DNA from: Clostridiales bacterium
GTDB lineage: Bacteria; Bacillota; Clostridia; SK-Y3
NCBI GenBank assembly: GCA_030156665.1
Contig: JASGMB010000014.1
Span: forward strand, 1 to 47,215
Direction: 5' to 3'
Length of the DNA: 47,215 nt
A program made the position numbers and the translations under genes. A model generated the notes under the pieces. That model was not told the DNA's origin. It searched no databases and worked only from the letters and a program-made list of their open reading frames with translations. The first letter of the stretch is position 1; each line of letters begins with the position of its first letter. Below, in pieces: positions 39,622-47,215 of the stretch.

Positions 39622-41463
39622 ATGACACAAAAGATAGACGATAGAATATTAAGTAGGGTACAAAAACCGACAAGGTATATAGGAAACGAATGGAATAGTA
39701 TTCATAAAGATCCTGAAAAAGTAGATGTAAGGTTTGCGTTTTGTTTTCCTGATATTTATGAAGTAGGAATGTCCCACTTAGGTATGAAAATATTATATCA
39801 TATGCTTAATGATAGAGAGGATGTATATTGTGAAAGGGTTTTTGCGCCATGGGTAGACATGGAACAAAAAATGAGAGAGTATAATATTCCCTTATTTGCA
39901 CTGGAAAGTGGAGACACAATAACCGATTTCGATTTTTTAGGTTTCACATTACAATATGAAATGAGTTACACGAATATTGTCAATATGCTGGACCTTGCAA
40001 AAATTCCGCTTCTTTCAACAGATAGGAAAGAAGGACAACCATTTATCTGTGCGGGTGGCCCATGCGCCTATAATCCGGAACCGCTTGCAGATATTATTGA
40101 CTTTTTTATAATGGGTGAGGGAGAAGAAGTATTAAATGAAATAATGGATTTATATATTGATTGGAAAAAATCCAAAGAAAGCAGAATAGCATTTTTAGAT
40201 AGCGTAAGTCAAATAGAAGGGGTATACGTTCCACGTTTTTATAATGTTAAATATAATCACGACGGTACAATACATAAAATAGCCGGAGTAGAAGAAAAAT
40301 ATCCTGCTAAAATCAAAAAAAGAATTATAAAAAAATTAGAGCATGCTTACTTTCCAGATAAAATAATTGTTCCCTTTATGGAAATTGTACATGATCGAAT
40401 TATGCTTGAGGTATTTCGCGGATGCACAAGAGGATGTCGTTTTTGTCAGGCTGGAATGGTGTATCGGCCGGTAAGGGAAAGATCTCCGGAGAAACTTCTG
40501 GAAATAGCGCAAGCGTTGCAGAAAGCATCGGGTTATGAAGAAATTTCTCTTGCCTCGCTAAGTACCAGCGATTACAGTGCTTTAGAAAAGTTAACTCGAG
40601 AACTTATTGAGATGACAGAAAAAGAAAAGATAAATTTATCATTACCATCACTAAGAGTAGATTCGTTTTCTCTTGAGTTGATGGAAAAAGTTCAAAAAGT
40701 ACGAAAAAGTGGTTTGACCTTTGCCCCGGAAGCCGGAACGCAAAAAATGAGAGATGTAATCAATAAGGGAGTTACTGAAGAAGACCTTATCAGGTCTGTT
40801 ACGCTTGCTTTTGAGGGCGGCTGGGACAATGTTAAATTATATTTCATGATCGGACTTCCTACTGAAACATTAGAAGATGTCGCAGGAATTGCTGATTTGG
40901 CTTATAAAGTTGTAGATGCATATTTTTCTGTATCCAAAGAAAAGCGTAGTGGAAGACTAGCTGTTACAGTCAGTACTTCTTCCTTTGTACCAAAAGCTTT
41001 TACTCCCTTTCAATGGCATCCTCAGGATACGATTGAACAATTAAGAGAAAAGCAAAAATATCTTCAAAGCAAAATAAAAAACAAACATATAAAATACAAC
41101 TGGCATGATCCTGAGTTGAGCTTTCTTGAAGCGGTATTTGCACGTGGAGACAGAAAACTATCAAAAGTCTTAATTGAGGCCCATAAAAGAGGATGTAAAT
41201 TTGACGGATGGAGTGAACATTTTGACTTTGAGAAATGGATGCAAGCTTTTGAAGCATGTGGCATTGACCCGAAATTTTATACGTCCAGGAATAGAAAATA
41301 TAATGAGGTGCTTCCCTGGGACCATATAGATGTCGGTGTGACAAAAAAATTTTTGATAAGAGAGGCCCAAAAAGCTTTTAGTGGTGAAACAACGCCCCAC
41401 TGCAGACAAGAGTGTACTGGATGTGGTGCAACAATCTTTGGAGGGGGTGTATGTATTGAGTAA
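39622..41463 (+). CDS. Radical SAM protein of the TIGR03960 family
   Basis: 613 residues. An N-terminal B12-binding-like domain (FCFPDIYEVGMSHLGMKILY) is followed by the radical SAM core with the cluster motif CTRGCRFCQAG near residue 272, and a C-terminal cysteine-rich tail (CRQECTGCGA). TIGR03960 genes in Clostridia stand before a TIGR03936/DUF2344 gene and rng, as here; in some genomes the two are fused. RNA modification is a plausible role but unproved. The ATG is some 15 bases after AAAGGAGG. Confidence 0.92.
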   Translation: MTQKIDDRILSRVQKPTRYIGNEWNSIHKDPEKVDVRFAFCFPDIYEVGMSHLGMKILYHMLNDREDVYCERVFAPWVDMEQKMREYNIPLFALESGDTITDFDFLGFTLQYEMSYTNIVNMLDLAKIPLLSTDRKEGQPFICAGGPCAYNPEPLADIIDFFIMGEGEEVLNEIMDLYIDWKKSKESRIAFLDSVSQIEGVYVPRFYNVKYNHDGTIHKIAGVEEKYPAKIKKRIIKKLEHAYFPDKIIVPFMEIVHDRIMLEVFRGCTRGCRFCQAGMVYRPVRERSPEKLLEIAQALQKASGYEEISLASLSTSDYSALEKLTRELIEMTEKEKINLSLPSLRVDSFSLELMEKVQKVRKSGLTFAPEAGTQKMRDVINKGVTEEDLIRSVTLAFEGGWDNVKLYFMIGLPTETLEDVAGIADLAYKVVDAYFSVSKEKRSGRLAVTVSTSSFVPKAFTPFQWHPQDTIEQLREKQKYLQSKIKNKHIKYNWHDPELSFLEAVFARGDRKLSKVLIEAHKRGCKFDGWSEHFDFEKWMQAFEACGIDPKFYTSRNRKYNEVLPWDHIDVGVTKKFLIREAQKAFSGETTPHCRQECTGCGATIFGGGVCIE

Positions 41464-42139
41464 AATGAGATTAAAATACAGTAAAGAGGACCCGGTGAAA
41501 TATATTTCACATTTAGACTTACTCAGAACATTTAACAGAGCTATTAAAAGAGCGGGTTTACCGATTGCTTATTCACAAGGGTTTAATCCTCATCCGCTCA
41601 TTTCCTTTGGGCTTCCTTTGTCAGTAGGTGTTACCAGTGAAACTGAGTATATGGATATTGAATTGCAAACAGCTGTAGCCCCTCAAGTTGTTATAGAACA
41701 ACTTAATAAGGTATTGCCGCAGGGGATTAAAATTTTAGCAGCAATGGAGCTAGGCAATAAAAAAGATAAACTTGGAAGTGCTATTGTTTGGGCAGACTAC
41801 AGGGTCGAAGTAGATTTAAAAATAAGATTAGATATTAACCTTGCCGAGCATTTAGAAAATCTCTTAAAGTCTAATGAGCTTATCATTAACAAAGAAGGAA
41901 AAAAAGGAGTAAAGCAGGTAGATATTTTACCGCAAATACACTCTTTAAATATTGAGGAGCAAAAAGAAAAAACTGTAGTATTTACTATGAGATTAAGTGC
42001 CGGAAGTTTGTCTAATTTAAAACCGGAAATGGTATTACAAGCTATGGAAAAATATATAGAAGGTTTTGAAGTTGATTTCGCTAAAATTCATCGTGTCCGA
42101 TTATTAAATAAAGACCATCGAAACATTGCAAAAATTTAG
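41456..42139 (+). CDS. TIGR03936/DUF2344 family protein
   Basis: 227 residues: MRLKYSKEDPVKYISHLDLL and RAGLPIAYSQGFNPHPLISF are the family signature. It is the partner of the preceding radical SAM protein and overlaps it by eight bases when the TTG at 41456, eight bases behind GGAGGGGG, is used. An ATG at 41465 is possible but far from the site. Function unknown; joint action with the radical SAM enzyme is inferred from their constant linkage. Confidence 0.88.
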   Translation: MSKMRLKYSKEDPVKYISHLDLLRTFNRAIKRAGLPIAYSQGFNPHPLISFGLPLSVGVTSETEYMDIELQTAVAPQVVIEQLNKVLPQGIKILAAMELGNKKDKLGSAIVWADYRVEVDLKIRLDINLAEHLENLLKSNELIINKEGKKGVKQVDILPQIHSLNIEEQKEKTVVFTMRLSAGSLSNLKPEMVLQAMEKYIEGFEVDFAKIHRVRLLNKDHRNIAKI

Positions 42140-42242
42140 AAATTATAAAATGATAACGCTATATGATGATTCAATAAAGTAGATCAATGTAAAAGCTTAT
42201 ATGGATTGACTGTAAATAGGAGGGTGTTGTAGGAGGAAGAAA

Positions 42243-43739
42243 ATGACAAATGAAATCATTGTGGACGTGAGTATGGATCAAACAAGAGTAGCCTTATTAG
42301 AAGATAGGGACCTGGTTGAATTGTATATTGAAAGTCCGGAACATCAGGGAATGGTAGGTAATATTTATAGAGGAAAAGTGATTAGTGTTCTTCCAGGTAT
42401 GCAAGCAGCTTTTGTAGACATTGGATATGAAAAAAATGCTTTTTTATATGTTAAAGATATTATTGTATCTTATAATAATAGCATAAAAAATCAGTGCGAA
42501 ATTTATGATGAAGGACAAGTTTGTATTTCAAAATTGGTTAATGTTGGGCAAAGTATCACTGTGCAGGTAGTGAAAGAACCGATAGGCACAAAAGGTCCGC
42601 GGGTTACTACCAATATTACTTTGCCAGGACGGTACTTAGTTCTTCTACCAAAGGCAAATTATATAGGTATATCAAAAAGAATTGAAAATGAAGATGAAAG
42701 ACAGCGGTTAAAAGAAATTGCACAGCGCATTAAGCCGGATCATATGGGATTGATTATTCGTACAGAAGGAGAGGGAAAAAATTTATTGGATTTTACATAT
42801 GACTTGAAATTTCTTACAAAATTATGGGGTGAAGTCCAAGCTGATGAAGAATCAGAACCAATCCCTAGGATGTTGCATAGAGATTTTAACTTACTTTTTC
42901 GTGCGGTGAGAGATTTATTTACATGTAATATCGATAAATTTATAATCAATGACCCGGTACAGTATACAAAAGTGCTTGAACTTGTAGATATGATTTCTCC
43001 CAATCTAAAGCGGCGGGTGGAATATTTTAGTAAAAAATATGATATTTTTGAATATTATCAAATAGAAAATAAAATCAATAAGGCTTTAGAAAAAAAAGTA
43101 TGGTTACAATCGGGAGGATATATAGTTATTGATAAGACAGAAGCCCTGACAGCGATAGATGTTAACACAGGCAAATATGTAGGTGAAAGTGATTTGGAAG
43201 ATACTATATTAAGCATAAATCTAGAAGCTGCCAAAGAGATTGCAAAGCAATTACGTTTAAGAAACATTGGTGGCATTATTGTAATTGATTTTATTGATAT
43301 GCACAGTCAGGAACATAGGGAAAAGGTAATAGAAATGTTAAAATATCATCTGAAAAAAGATAGAACCAAAACCATTGTAGAAGGTATTACTCACCTTGGA
43401 TTGGTAGAAATGACAAGAAAAAAAGTCAGGGAAGGTTTATCCACTTTATTAAAAGTAGATTGTCCGTATTGTGGAGGGATAGGTAAAATATTGTCCCCTG
43501 AACTTGTTGCCCGATTTGCAGAAAGGGAAATATACAAAGTATGTAGTCAATCAGTTGCTGCTGCAGTTGAGGTTCGGCTTCATCCTTCTGCGGGAAAATG
43601 TTTAATGGGGACTGATGAAAAAAACATTAAGCGACTTCAAGAAACTTTAAATAAAAAAATTTTGGTCAAATGTTGTGAAAATTTTGGACGTGATGATATA
43701 ATTGTAAAAGACATTGACAATACTACTTACATATGCTAA
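42243..43739 (+). CDS. rng: Ribonuclease G/E family endoribonuclease
   Basis: 498 residues. The S1-like RNA-binding start (GNIYRGKVISVLPGMQAAFV) and the catalytic domain with TAIDVNTGKYVG and GGIIVIDFIDM (the metal-binding aspartates) are present, and the Zn-link CPYCGG lies near residue 410. It processes rRNA ends and degrades mRNA. It lacks the long scaffold tail of E. coli RNase E, so it is RNase G-like. The ATG follows AGGAGGAAGAA. Confidence 0.94.
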   Translation: MTNEIIVDVSMDQTRVALLEDRDLVELYIESPEHQGMVGNIYRGKVISVLPGMQAAFVDIGYEKNAFLYVKDIIVSYNNSIKNQCEIYDEGQVCISKLVNVGQSITVQVVKEPIGTKGPRVTTNITLPGRYLVLLPKANYIGISKRIENEDERQRLKEIAQRIKPDHMGLIIRTEGEGKNLLDFTYDLKFLTKLWGEVQADEESEPIPRMLHRDFNLLFRAVRDLFTCNIDKFIINDPVQYTKVLELVDMISPNLKRRVEYFSKKYDIFEYYQIENKINKALEKKVWLQSGGYIVIDKTEALTAIDVNTGKYVGESDLEDTILSINLEAAKEIAKQLRLRNIGGIIVIDFIDMHSQEHREKVIEMLKYHLKKDRTKTIVEGITHLGLVEMTRKKVREGLSTLLKVDCPYCGGIGKILSPELVARFAEREIYKVCSQSVAAAVEVRLHPSAGKCLMGTDEKNIKRLQETLNKKILVKCCENFGRDDIIVKDIDNTTYIC

Positions 43740-43818
43740 AATGTAGCGGTAGCCGCATGGATAAGGTTTTAAAACGGATTTCCGTACCTATATCCGGCGA
43801 GACTGGATTGGGGAGGTG
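43740..43818 (+). promoter_or_regulatory. L21 ribosomal protein leader
   Basis: The 85-base gap between rng and rplU has the place and general look of the Gram-positive L21 leader RNA: GCGGTAGCCGC (43745-43755) and CGGATTTCCG (43775-43784) can form short hairpins, followed by ATATCCGGCGAG and the rplU ribosome binding site GGGGAGG. By analogy it lets L21 repress its own operon. Confidence 0.6.
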
Positions 43819-43824
43819 CAAAGA

Positions 43825-44136
43825 ATGTACGCAATTGTTGAAACTGGTGGAAAGCAGTACAAAGTCCAAGAAGGAGATGTATTATTCATCGAAAAACTTA
43901 CTGCTGAAGAGGGAAGTACAGTAAAATTTGACAAAGTATTAGCTGTTTCTAAAGATGGTGTTATGAATTTTGGAGCTCCGGTGGTAAATGGAGCAAGTGT
44001 TGATGCAAAAGTTTTATCTCATGGTAAGGATAAAAAGATCATTGTTTTCAAGTATAAGCCTAAGAAAGGCTATAGAAGAAAACAGGGTCATAGACAGCCA
44101 TATACAAAAGTACAAATTGAAAAAATTAATGCTTAA
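43825..44136 (+). CDS. rplU: Ribosomal protein L21
   Basis: 103 residues, the normal length. [18 protein letters not shown] at the start, and the basic end [20 protein letters not shown] binding 23S rRNA. The ATG at 43825 follows GGGGAGGTGCAAAGA; the GTG at 43816 overlaps the ribosome binding site. First gene of the rplU-prp-rpmA operon. Confidence 0.98.
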   Translation: MYAIVETGGKQYKVQEGDVLFIEKLTAEEGSTVKFDKVLAVSKDGVMNFGAPVVNGASVDAKVLSHGKDKKIIVFKYKPKKGYRRKQGHRQPYTKVQIEKINA

Positions 44137-44150
44137 TATGGTTCAGAACA

Positions 44151-44495
44151 ATGATTCATATTGAAGTTTACAAAGATCAACACAATAATATAGTAAAATT
44201 TAAAATATATGGACATTCGGGATATTCGAAAATTGGTAGTGATATTGTTTGTGCGGCTGTCTCCAGTGTAAGTCAAACAGCAGTATTAGGACTTACAGAT
44301 GTTTTAAATATTCAGATAGGTTTGGAAATAGAAGATTCTAAAAAAGGTTCCTATCTGGAATGTATATTGCCGGAACATCTTGACAGCAATACTAGAGAAA
44401 AAGCCAATGTTATTCTTGAAACCATGTATTTGGGATTAAAAAACTTTAAAAATCAATATGGTCAATATATACGAATCCTTGAACAGGAGGTGTAG
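44151..44495 (+). CDS. prp: Ribosomal-processing cysteine protease Prp
   Basis: 114 residues of the YsxB/Prp family. The catalytic histidine lies in YGHSGYS (residue 22) and the cysteine in [15 protein letters not shown] (residue 34). Prp removes the N-terminal extension of L27, which is encoded next and carries just such an extension. It lies between rplU and rpmA as in other Firmicutes, two bases before rpmA. Confidence 0.95.
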   Translation: MIHIEVYKDQHNNIVKFKIYGHSGYSKIGSDIVCAAVSSVSQTAVLGLTDVLNIQIGLEIEDSKKGSYLECILPEHLDSNTREKANVILETMYLGLKNFKNQYGQYIRILEQEV

Positions 44496-44497
44496 AG

Positions 44498-44794
44498 ATG
44501 TTTAAAATTAATATTCAATTATTTGCACATAAAAAAGGTGTAGGTAGTACTAAAAACGGTCGTGATAGTGAAGCAAAAAGACTTGGTGTAAAAAGAGCAG
44601 ACGGACAATTTGTTCTAGCTGGAAATATTTTAGTAAGACAAAGAGGTACAAAAATTCACCCAGGCACAAATGTTGCCAAAGGTAGTGATGATACCTTATT
44701 TGCTCTTGTAGACGGTAAAGTTAAATTTGAGAGAAAAGGTAAAGATAAGAAAAAAGTAAGTGTATATCCAGTAGAAGAAGCTGTTGCACAATAA
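44498..44794 (+). CDS. rpmA: Ribosomal protein L27 with Prp-cleaved extension
   Basis: 98 residues. The first nine (MFKINIQLF) form the Firmicute extension that Prp is known to cut, by analogy between F9 and A10, exposing [15 protein letters not shown], the part that reaches the peptidyl transferase centre. The rest ([20 protein letters not shown]) is standard L27. The ATG follows GGAGGTGTAG. Confidence 0.98.
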   Translation: MFKINIQLFAHKKGVGSTKNGRDSEAKRLGVKRADGQFVLAGNILVRQRGTKIHPGTNVAKGSDDTLFALVDGKVKFERKGKDKKKVSVYPVEEAVAQ

Positions 44795-44804
44795 ATACTA
44801 TCAA

Positions 44805-44838
44805 AAATCTCAGATTATTAATCTGGGATTTTATTTTA
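44805..44838 (+). terminator. Terminator of the rplU operon
   Basis: AAATCTCAGATT (44805-44816) pairs with AATCTGGGATTT (44820-44831) with one G-U pair, followed by TATTTTA. Confidence 0.75.
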
Positions 44839-44955
44839 TGTGCAGGAAAATATGGTGGGTTAATATTTCTTGCTAAGAAAAAGTTGATATAATAATTAAT
44901 GTATTTGATTATAATAAAGGTATTGGAAGCAGAAAGCAAATTCGAGGTGACATAT

Positions 44956-46233
44956 ATGTTTGTAGATACTGCAAAAATATATATAAAAGCAGGTAAAGGC
45001 GGCAATGGTGCGGTTTCCTTCCATCGCGAAAAGTATGTTCCAGCTGGAGGCCCTGACGGTGGTGACGGTGGTAGAGGTGGAGATGTTATTTTTGAAGTAG
45101 ATAGTGGCATGAGTACACTTATGGACTTCCGGTATAAAAAAATATATAAGGCTCAAAATGGAGAAGATGGTAAAGGTAGTAAAGCTTTTGGGAAAGACGG
45201 AGAGGATTTGATAATAAAAATCCCCCCGGGAACGGTTATTAAAGATGCCGCTACCAACCAAGTGCTTGCGGATATGGTCGAGCCTGGTCAGCAATTTGTC
45301 GCTGCAAGAGGAGGCAAAGGCGGCTGGGGAAATGTACATTTTACCACCCCTACAAGACAGGCACCCAAATTTGCCAAAAGTGGAGAGCCTGGAGAAGAGA
45401 GAGAAATAATTATTGAATTGAAATTGTTGGCTGATGTAGGTCTCGTAGGTTTTCCGAACGTAGGGAAATCTACAATACTATCTGTTGTTTCGGAAGCAAA
45501 GCCCAAAGTTGCAAACTATCATTTTACTACAATCAATCCGAATTTAGGGGTAGTCAATTTAGGTGAGGGGAATAGCTTTGTGCTTGCAGATATTCCTGGA
45601 CTTATAGAAGGGGCTCATACCGGTATTGGATTGGGACATGAATTCTTAAAGCACGTAGAAAGAACACGCATACTCATTCATGTGGTTGATGTATCAGGAA
45701 TAGAAGGAAGAGATCCTGTAGCGGATTTCGATACAATTAATAAGGAACTGAAAGAATATAATCCTGAATTGGCTGAAAAGCCTCAAATTGTAGCAGCAAA
45801 TAAGATTGATTTATCTGGTGCAGAAGAGTTATTTAAAAATTTTAAAAAGGTTATTGAAGAACGAGGGTATAAAGTATTTGGGATTTCAGCCGCTACCAAT
45901 AAAGGGATAAGAGATTTAATGTTATATACCTCCAGTAAATTGAAAGAATTGCCACCTCCGCCTATTTATGTGCCGCAGGAAGAGAAAGTAAAGATATATA
46001 AAGTAGAGGAAGAAGCACCTTTTACAATTAGAGTTGAAAACGATACATATATTATAGAAGGTAAATGGATACAAAAAGTTGTCGGTTCTACTAATTTTGA
46101 GGATATTGAATCTTTACAATATTTTCAAAGAGCGCTTAAACGAAAAGGTGTTATAAATGAACTGGAGAAAATGGGGATCCAGGAAGGGGATACTGTTAAA
46201 ATATATGATCTGGAATTTGATTATGTGCGATAA
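44956..46233 (+). CDS. obgE: Obg-family GTPase
   Basis: 425 residues in three parts: the glycine-rich Obg fold (GKGGNGAVSFHREKYVPAGG and GGDGGRGGDV), the G domain with GFPNVGKST, switch region and NKID (residues about 165-330), and the C-terminal OCT domain. It is needed for large-subunit ribosome assembly and stress control. The ATG at 44956 follows GAGGTGACATAT; the longer frame to 44899 lacks a site. No spo0B gene lies between rpmA and obgE, unlike B. subtilis. Confidence 0.97.
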   Translation: MFVDTAKIYIKAGKGGNGAVSFHREKYVPAGGPDGGDGGRGGDVIFEVDSGMSTLMDFRYKKIYKAQNGEDGKGSKAFGKDGEDLIIKIPPGTVIKDAATNQVLADMVEPGQQFVAARGGKGGWGNVHFTTPTRQAPKFAKSGEPGEEREIIIELKLLADVGLVGFPNVGKSTILSVVSEAKPKVANYHFTTINPNLGVVNLGEGNSFVLADIPGLIEGAHTGIGLGHEFLKHVERTRILIHVVDVSGIEGRDPVADFDTINKELKEYNPELAEKPQIVAANKIDLSGAEELFKNFKKVIEERGYKVFGISAATNKGIRDLMLYTSSKLKELPPPPIYVPQEEKVKIYKVEEEAPFTIRVENDTYIIEGKWIQKVVGSTNFEDIESLQYFQRALKRKGVINELEKMGIQEGDTVKIYDLEFDYVR

Positions 46234-46368
46234 AAGATAATATGAAATATATTCAGTGATGAAACAATAAATTTTAGAAATATATAGACAAAAAGCTGTA
46301 CCCTGTAGTAAAATATGTTTGTAAAAATTTATTACTTTATATTGAACTGGAGGGGCAGTTTTAAAACT

Positions 46369-46554
46369 ATGACATGTTTTAATTGTGGGAATTGCAAACT
46401 TGGAGATTCCGCGTATTTTTGTTTAATGAAAAACGACTTTGTAGTGAACGAAAATAAGGTTGCGGTAATAGAAAAAAATAGGAGTGGTTGGAAAAAAGGT
46501 GACCCAAATTACGAACTGCATAGAAGAAAATCCAGAAAAGAAGTTGAAGTTTAA
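46369..46554 (+). CDS. Small cysteine-rich protein
   Basis: 61 residues starting MTCFNCGNCKLGDSAYFCLMKN: four cysteines (C3, C6, C9 and C18) are spaced as in a small zinc-binding knuckle, followed by a basic, polar tail. The ATG at 46369 stands about 14 bases behind GGAGGGG, rather far. Similar short proteins occur between obgE and yhbY in Clostridia, but I do not know a named family. Confidence 0.6.
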   Translation: MTCFNCGNCKLGDSAYFCLMKNDFVVNENKVAVIEKNRSGWKKGDPNYELHRRKSRKEVEV

Positions 46555-46578
46555 ATGACGTGTTATTAGATGACCCGG

Positions 46579-46606
46579 GATAGACTTTTGTCTATCTCTT
46601 TTATAT
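46579..46606 (+). terminator. Terminator behind the small cysteine-rich gene
   Basis: GATAGAC (46579-46585), loop TTTT, GTCTATC (46590-46596), then TCTCTTTTATA. Confidence 0.7.
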
Positions 46607-46651
46607 TATATCCAACGCCCCGCTAATATTTTACGAAAGAAGGTCGATAGA

Positions 46652-46945
46652 ATGTTATCTAGTAAACAACGGGCATATTTAAGAGGGCTTGCAAATAATA
46701 TACCTGCTATTTTCCAAATTGGAAAAGGCGGTATAAATGATAATCTTGTGAAACAAGTAAATGACGCTCTTGAAGTGAGAGAGTTGATTAAAGTACATGT
46801 TTTGGAAAATTCTCTGATGGATATACGCAAAGCGTGTAATGAATTAGTTCGGCGTACCGATGCTGAACCAGTTCAAGTAATTGGCAGCAAATTTGTATTA
46901 TATAAAGAGTCTAAAGAAAATAAAACCATTCAACTGCCTAAATAA
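46652..46945 (+). CDS. yhbY: YhbY-family RNA-binding protein
   Basis: 97 residues, a single CRM domain: KQRAYLRGLANNIPAIFQIG, then GKGGINDNLVKQVNDALE-type sequence and the GxxG-like end VIGSKFVLYKES. It associates with pre-50S particles in other bacteria. The ATG follows GAAAGAAGG. The gene lies between obgE and nadD in the usual Firmicute order. Confidence 0.94.
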   Translation: MLSSKQRAYLRGLANNIPAIFQIGKGGINDNLVKQVNDALEVRELIKVHVLENSLMDIRKACNELVRRTDAEPVQVIGSKFVLYKESKENKTIQLPK

Positions 46946-46970
46946 GTCACTCAATAAGTATTGGCGGCCA

Positions 46971-47005
46971 AAAGGTTCATTCTATATGAACCTTTTTATT
47001 ATTTT
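46971..47005 (+). terminator. Terminator of yhbY
   Basis: AAAGGTTCAT (46971-46980), loop TCTAT, ATGAACCTTT (46986-46995), then TTATTATTTTT. Confidence 0.88.
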
Positions 47006-47011
47006 TTAATC

Positions 47012-47039
47012 TTTACCGTTGATAGAAATATGATATAAT
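47012..47039 (+). promoter_or_regulatory. Promoter of nadD
   Basis: TTTACC (47012-47017), a 16-base spacer and TATAAT (47034-47039), placed between the yhbY terminator and nadD. Confidence 0.5.
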
Positions 47040-47077
47040 GTGTTTGAGTAAAATTTGACAGGGTGGTTAATCTAATA

Positions 47078-47215
47078 ATGATAGAATCAATCGAAAACAA
47101 AAAATCATTATCCGAAAATTGTATGGTTCAAGTAGGAATAATGGGAGGTACCTTTGATCCCATACATTATGGACATTTAGTTACTGCAGAAGCGGTAAGA
47201 GCAAAATTTAGCTTA
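47078..47215 (+). CDS. nadD: Nicotinate-nucleotide adenylyltransferase, 5' part
   Basis: The first 46 codons are in the window; the gene continues past the right edge. [20 protein letters not shown] is the nucleotide-binding start of NadD with the HxGH motif, making nicotinate adenine dinucleotide in NAD synthesis. The ATG at 47078 gives a 21-residue extension before this motif; a second ATG at 47123, close to the usual family start, has no clear ribosome binding site, so the longer form is kept. Confidence 0.88.
   Translation, partial: MIESIENKKSLSENCMVQVGIMGGTFDPIHYGHLVTAEAVRAKFSL

Noticed and set aside
1-47215. CRISPR arrays, tRNA or rRNA genes, intact insertion sequences
   Set aside because: No regularly spaced direct repeats, no cloverleaf-like or rRNA-like sequence, and only one inactive transposase fragment were noticed by eye.

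Overview
The window reads as a low-GC, anaerobic, spore-forming Firmicute of class Clostridia. The evidence is the gene order maf-radC-mreBCD-mrdA-minCDE-rodA-mgsA-spoIVFA/B-like-rng-rplU-prp-rpmA-obgE-yhbY-nadD, AGGAGG-type ribosome binding sites with frequent TTG/GTG starts, a processed-type L27, several radical SAM proteins and remnants of an [FeFe] hydrogenase. The exact genus cannot be fixed from the sequence alone.

Region 1 (1-7290) is a self-contained operon behind a long leader hairpin: an FmdE-family zinc-ribbon protein, a class I SAM methyltransferase and a complete Opp/Nik-type ABC importer (lipoprotein, two permeases, one fused double ATPase). It looks like uptake, and perhaps chemical handling, of a metal chelate or small peptide-like compound. 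The substrate is not shown by the sequence.

Region 2 (about 7300-20600) is accessory and heavily eroded. At least a dozen genes survive only as 5' or 3' pieces, often with the start of one gene joined to the end of another: a short-chain dehydrogenase, two MinD-type ferredoxin ATPases, fur, ilvB, a thioredoxin-like gene joined to trxB, a chemoreceptor, an anti-sigma ATPase joined to hydA, Mrp joined to a thioesterase, a phosphatidylserine decarboxylase and a transposase. Genes that still look intact are a thioredoxin plus BASS-family transporter operon under a CsoR/CstR-like operator, a DUF6951-like protein, a CoA-binding protein, DUF5320, a DUF134 regulator, a DRTGG protein, a MerR regulator, an MBL-fold hydrolase, an IscU-like scaffold and an orphan with HipA-like kinase features. 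A SCIFF-maturase-like radical SAM gene carries one frameshift. Most of these themes (iron-sulfur, redox, iron) belong together. Two promoters here share the same -35/operator block, one inside a perfect 40-bp palindrome, and a third promoter carries a related half-site just downstream. I propose them as a small regulon, perhaps of DUF134.

Region 3 (20775-47215) is the conserved core: zapA, a phosphoglycerate-mutase-like metalloenzyme, a U32 peptidase, dut, a NusG-II protein, a Gx transporter, DUF4321, then the septum/cell-shape cluster (maf to rodA), mgsA, the SpoIVFA/SpoIVFB-like pair, two radical-SAM-linked genes, RNase G, the L21 leader with rplU-prp-rpmA, obgE, yhbY and the 5' end of nadD at the right edge.

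The most unusual non-coding items are the palindromic promoters, a two-hairpin element present twice (19374-19471 and 26949-27044) with a shared 15-base box and identical 30-base first loops, a perfect 26-bp stem at 26864-26918, a run of five hairpins behind zapA, and two promoters that run straight into a hairpin with a U-rich tail.
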